Source of the DNA: Buxus sempervirens | Lineage: Eukaryota > Streptophyta > Magnoliopsida > Buxales > Buxaceae | NCBI GenBank assembly: GCA_947561395.2 | Contig: OX387182.1 | Span: forward strand, 49,221,949-49,285,948 | Length of the DNA stretch: 64,000 bases | Direction: 5' to 3' | In this document: positions 63,801-64,000 of the stretch, piece by piece | Position numbering within the stretch: position 1 is the first letter of the stretch | Layout of the letters: every line of letters starts with the position of its first letter | Position numbers and translations under genes: made by a program | Notes under the pieces: generated by a model | Told to the model about the DNA's origin: nothing | Seen by the model: the letters and a program-made list of their open reading frames with translations, nothing else | Databases searched by the model: none

Positions 63801-64000
63801 GGTGGCCTGACCTGGGAGGCGGCCTCTCTCCATCTCTTGGCGTACTGCCGTACCGGTTCATCCTTCCCCTTGGTCATCCTCATCATGTCGTACCGGTCCG
63901 GCACGATCTCAGAGTTGAACTTGTACTGGTCCAGGAAAGCATCGGCCAAGTCCTTCCACCTTCTAATCCTTCCATGGTCCACTGTAGCGAACCACCGAAG
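60876..64000 (-). pseudogene. Gag-protease of Tat element 2, one frameshift, cut by window edge
   Basis: Two overlapping minus-strand frames, >64000-62351 and 62402-60876, together correspond to element 1 residues from about 226 to the end. The break is in the Lys/Glu-rich linker between gag and protease: the run at 62421-62430 is ten A (sense) where element 1 has A6-G-A4, one base less. The zinc motif CDFHMGAPGHSTDTC, protease Asp (VLIDNGS) and G-patch-like segment are unchanged. The left part of gag is beyond the edge. Slippage at the A10 run could in principle restore some product. Confidence 0.88.

Larger units (their letters stand above)
52558..64000 (-). mobile_element. Tat-lineage Ty3/gypsy retrotransposon, element 2 (partial)
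   Basis: Read on the minus strand from the right edge: gag-protease (from 64000), pol, 3' region with the opposite-strand ORF, purine tract and 3' LTR ending at 52558. The protein sequences are close to element 1, differing at few residues. Gag-pro carries one frameshift. Its 5' LTR and leader are outside the window. Its LTR end abuts the antisense ORF of element 1, so element 2 was probably inserted there; the expected 5-bp target duplication would be CAGCC (52553-52557). Confidence 0.88.

Noticed and set aside
1..64000. tRNA and rRNA genes
   Set aside because: I looked for box B-like GGTTCGAATCC stems and rRNA landmarks and saw none; the TGGTATCA and TGGCGACT motifs are primer sites next to LTRs.

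Overview
The window is nuclear DNA of a flowering plant. It holds two spliced or intron-less plant genes in AT-rich DNA, typical plant splice sites, and dense transposon remains of plant-specific families (Tat-lineage and chromovirus Ty3/gypsy elements, CACTA, Tourist-like MITEs, a TRIM, a LINE). The species cannot be named from this sequence. All mobile-element and domain calls were made by eye from motifs and repeats, without database searches.

Layout. 1-2520: CT-rich leader and a few coding-like stretches of an unrecognised gene or gene relic. 2521-4560: AT-rich DNA, a GGT-rich low-complexity block and a small hAT-like relic. 4564-9735: a deleted CACTA transposon keeping both ends and a broken N-terminal transposase piece. 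9740-10574: a hAT-like non-autonomous element. 11735-14375: a Tourist/PIF-type element (TAA target duplication) that encloses a broken fragment of a cellulose-synthase-like D gene, followed by two relatives of the same MITE family. 15181-15662: a TRIM. 16402-21343: a complete but dead chromovirus with 307-bp LTRs and a perfect 5-bp target duplication. 22990-30409: the exosome subunit gene RRP42 in seven coding exons, with a tandemly duplicated promoter segment and a 4.9-kb third intron holding a LINE relic split by a probable solo LTR. 31089-33863: a 1-kb direct duplication. 35185-36207: an intact intron-less carboxylesterase of the HSR203J/CXE class. 37862-64000: two Tat-lineage retrotransposons in opposite orientation, the second apparently inserted into the antisense ORF of the first.

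The cellular genes are RRP42 (RNA degradation and processing core) and the carboxylesterase (small-molecule ester hydrolysis, stress related family). They are not functionally linked. The most unusual part is the Tat pair. Each element has a gag-protease ORF and a dual-RNase-H pol ORF joined only by a -1 shift at an A9 run, an opposite-strand ORF downstream of pol, and an LTR carrying an array of TATCCGG/CCGGATA palindromes. The first also shows a leader with about 22 tandem 71-bp repeats. The antisense ORF of the second element is preceded by a 200-bp pyrimidine tract that ends in a good splice acceptor, and the LTR carries a strong splice donor that could pair with an acceptor just before gag. 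The gene-fragment-carrying Tourist-like element is the second main point of interest.
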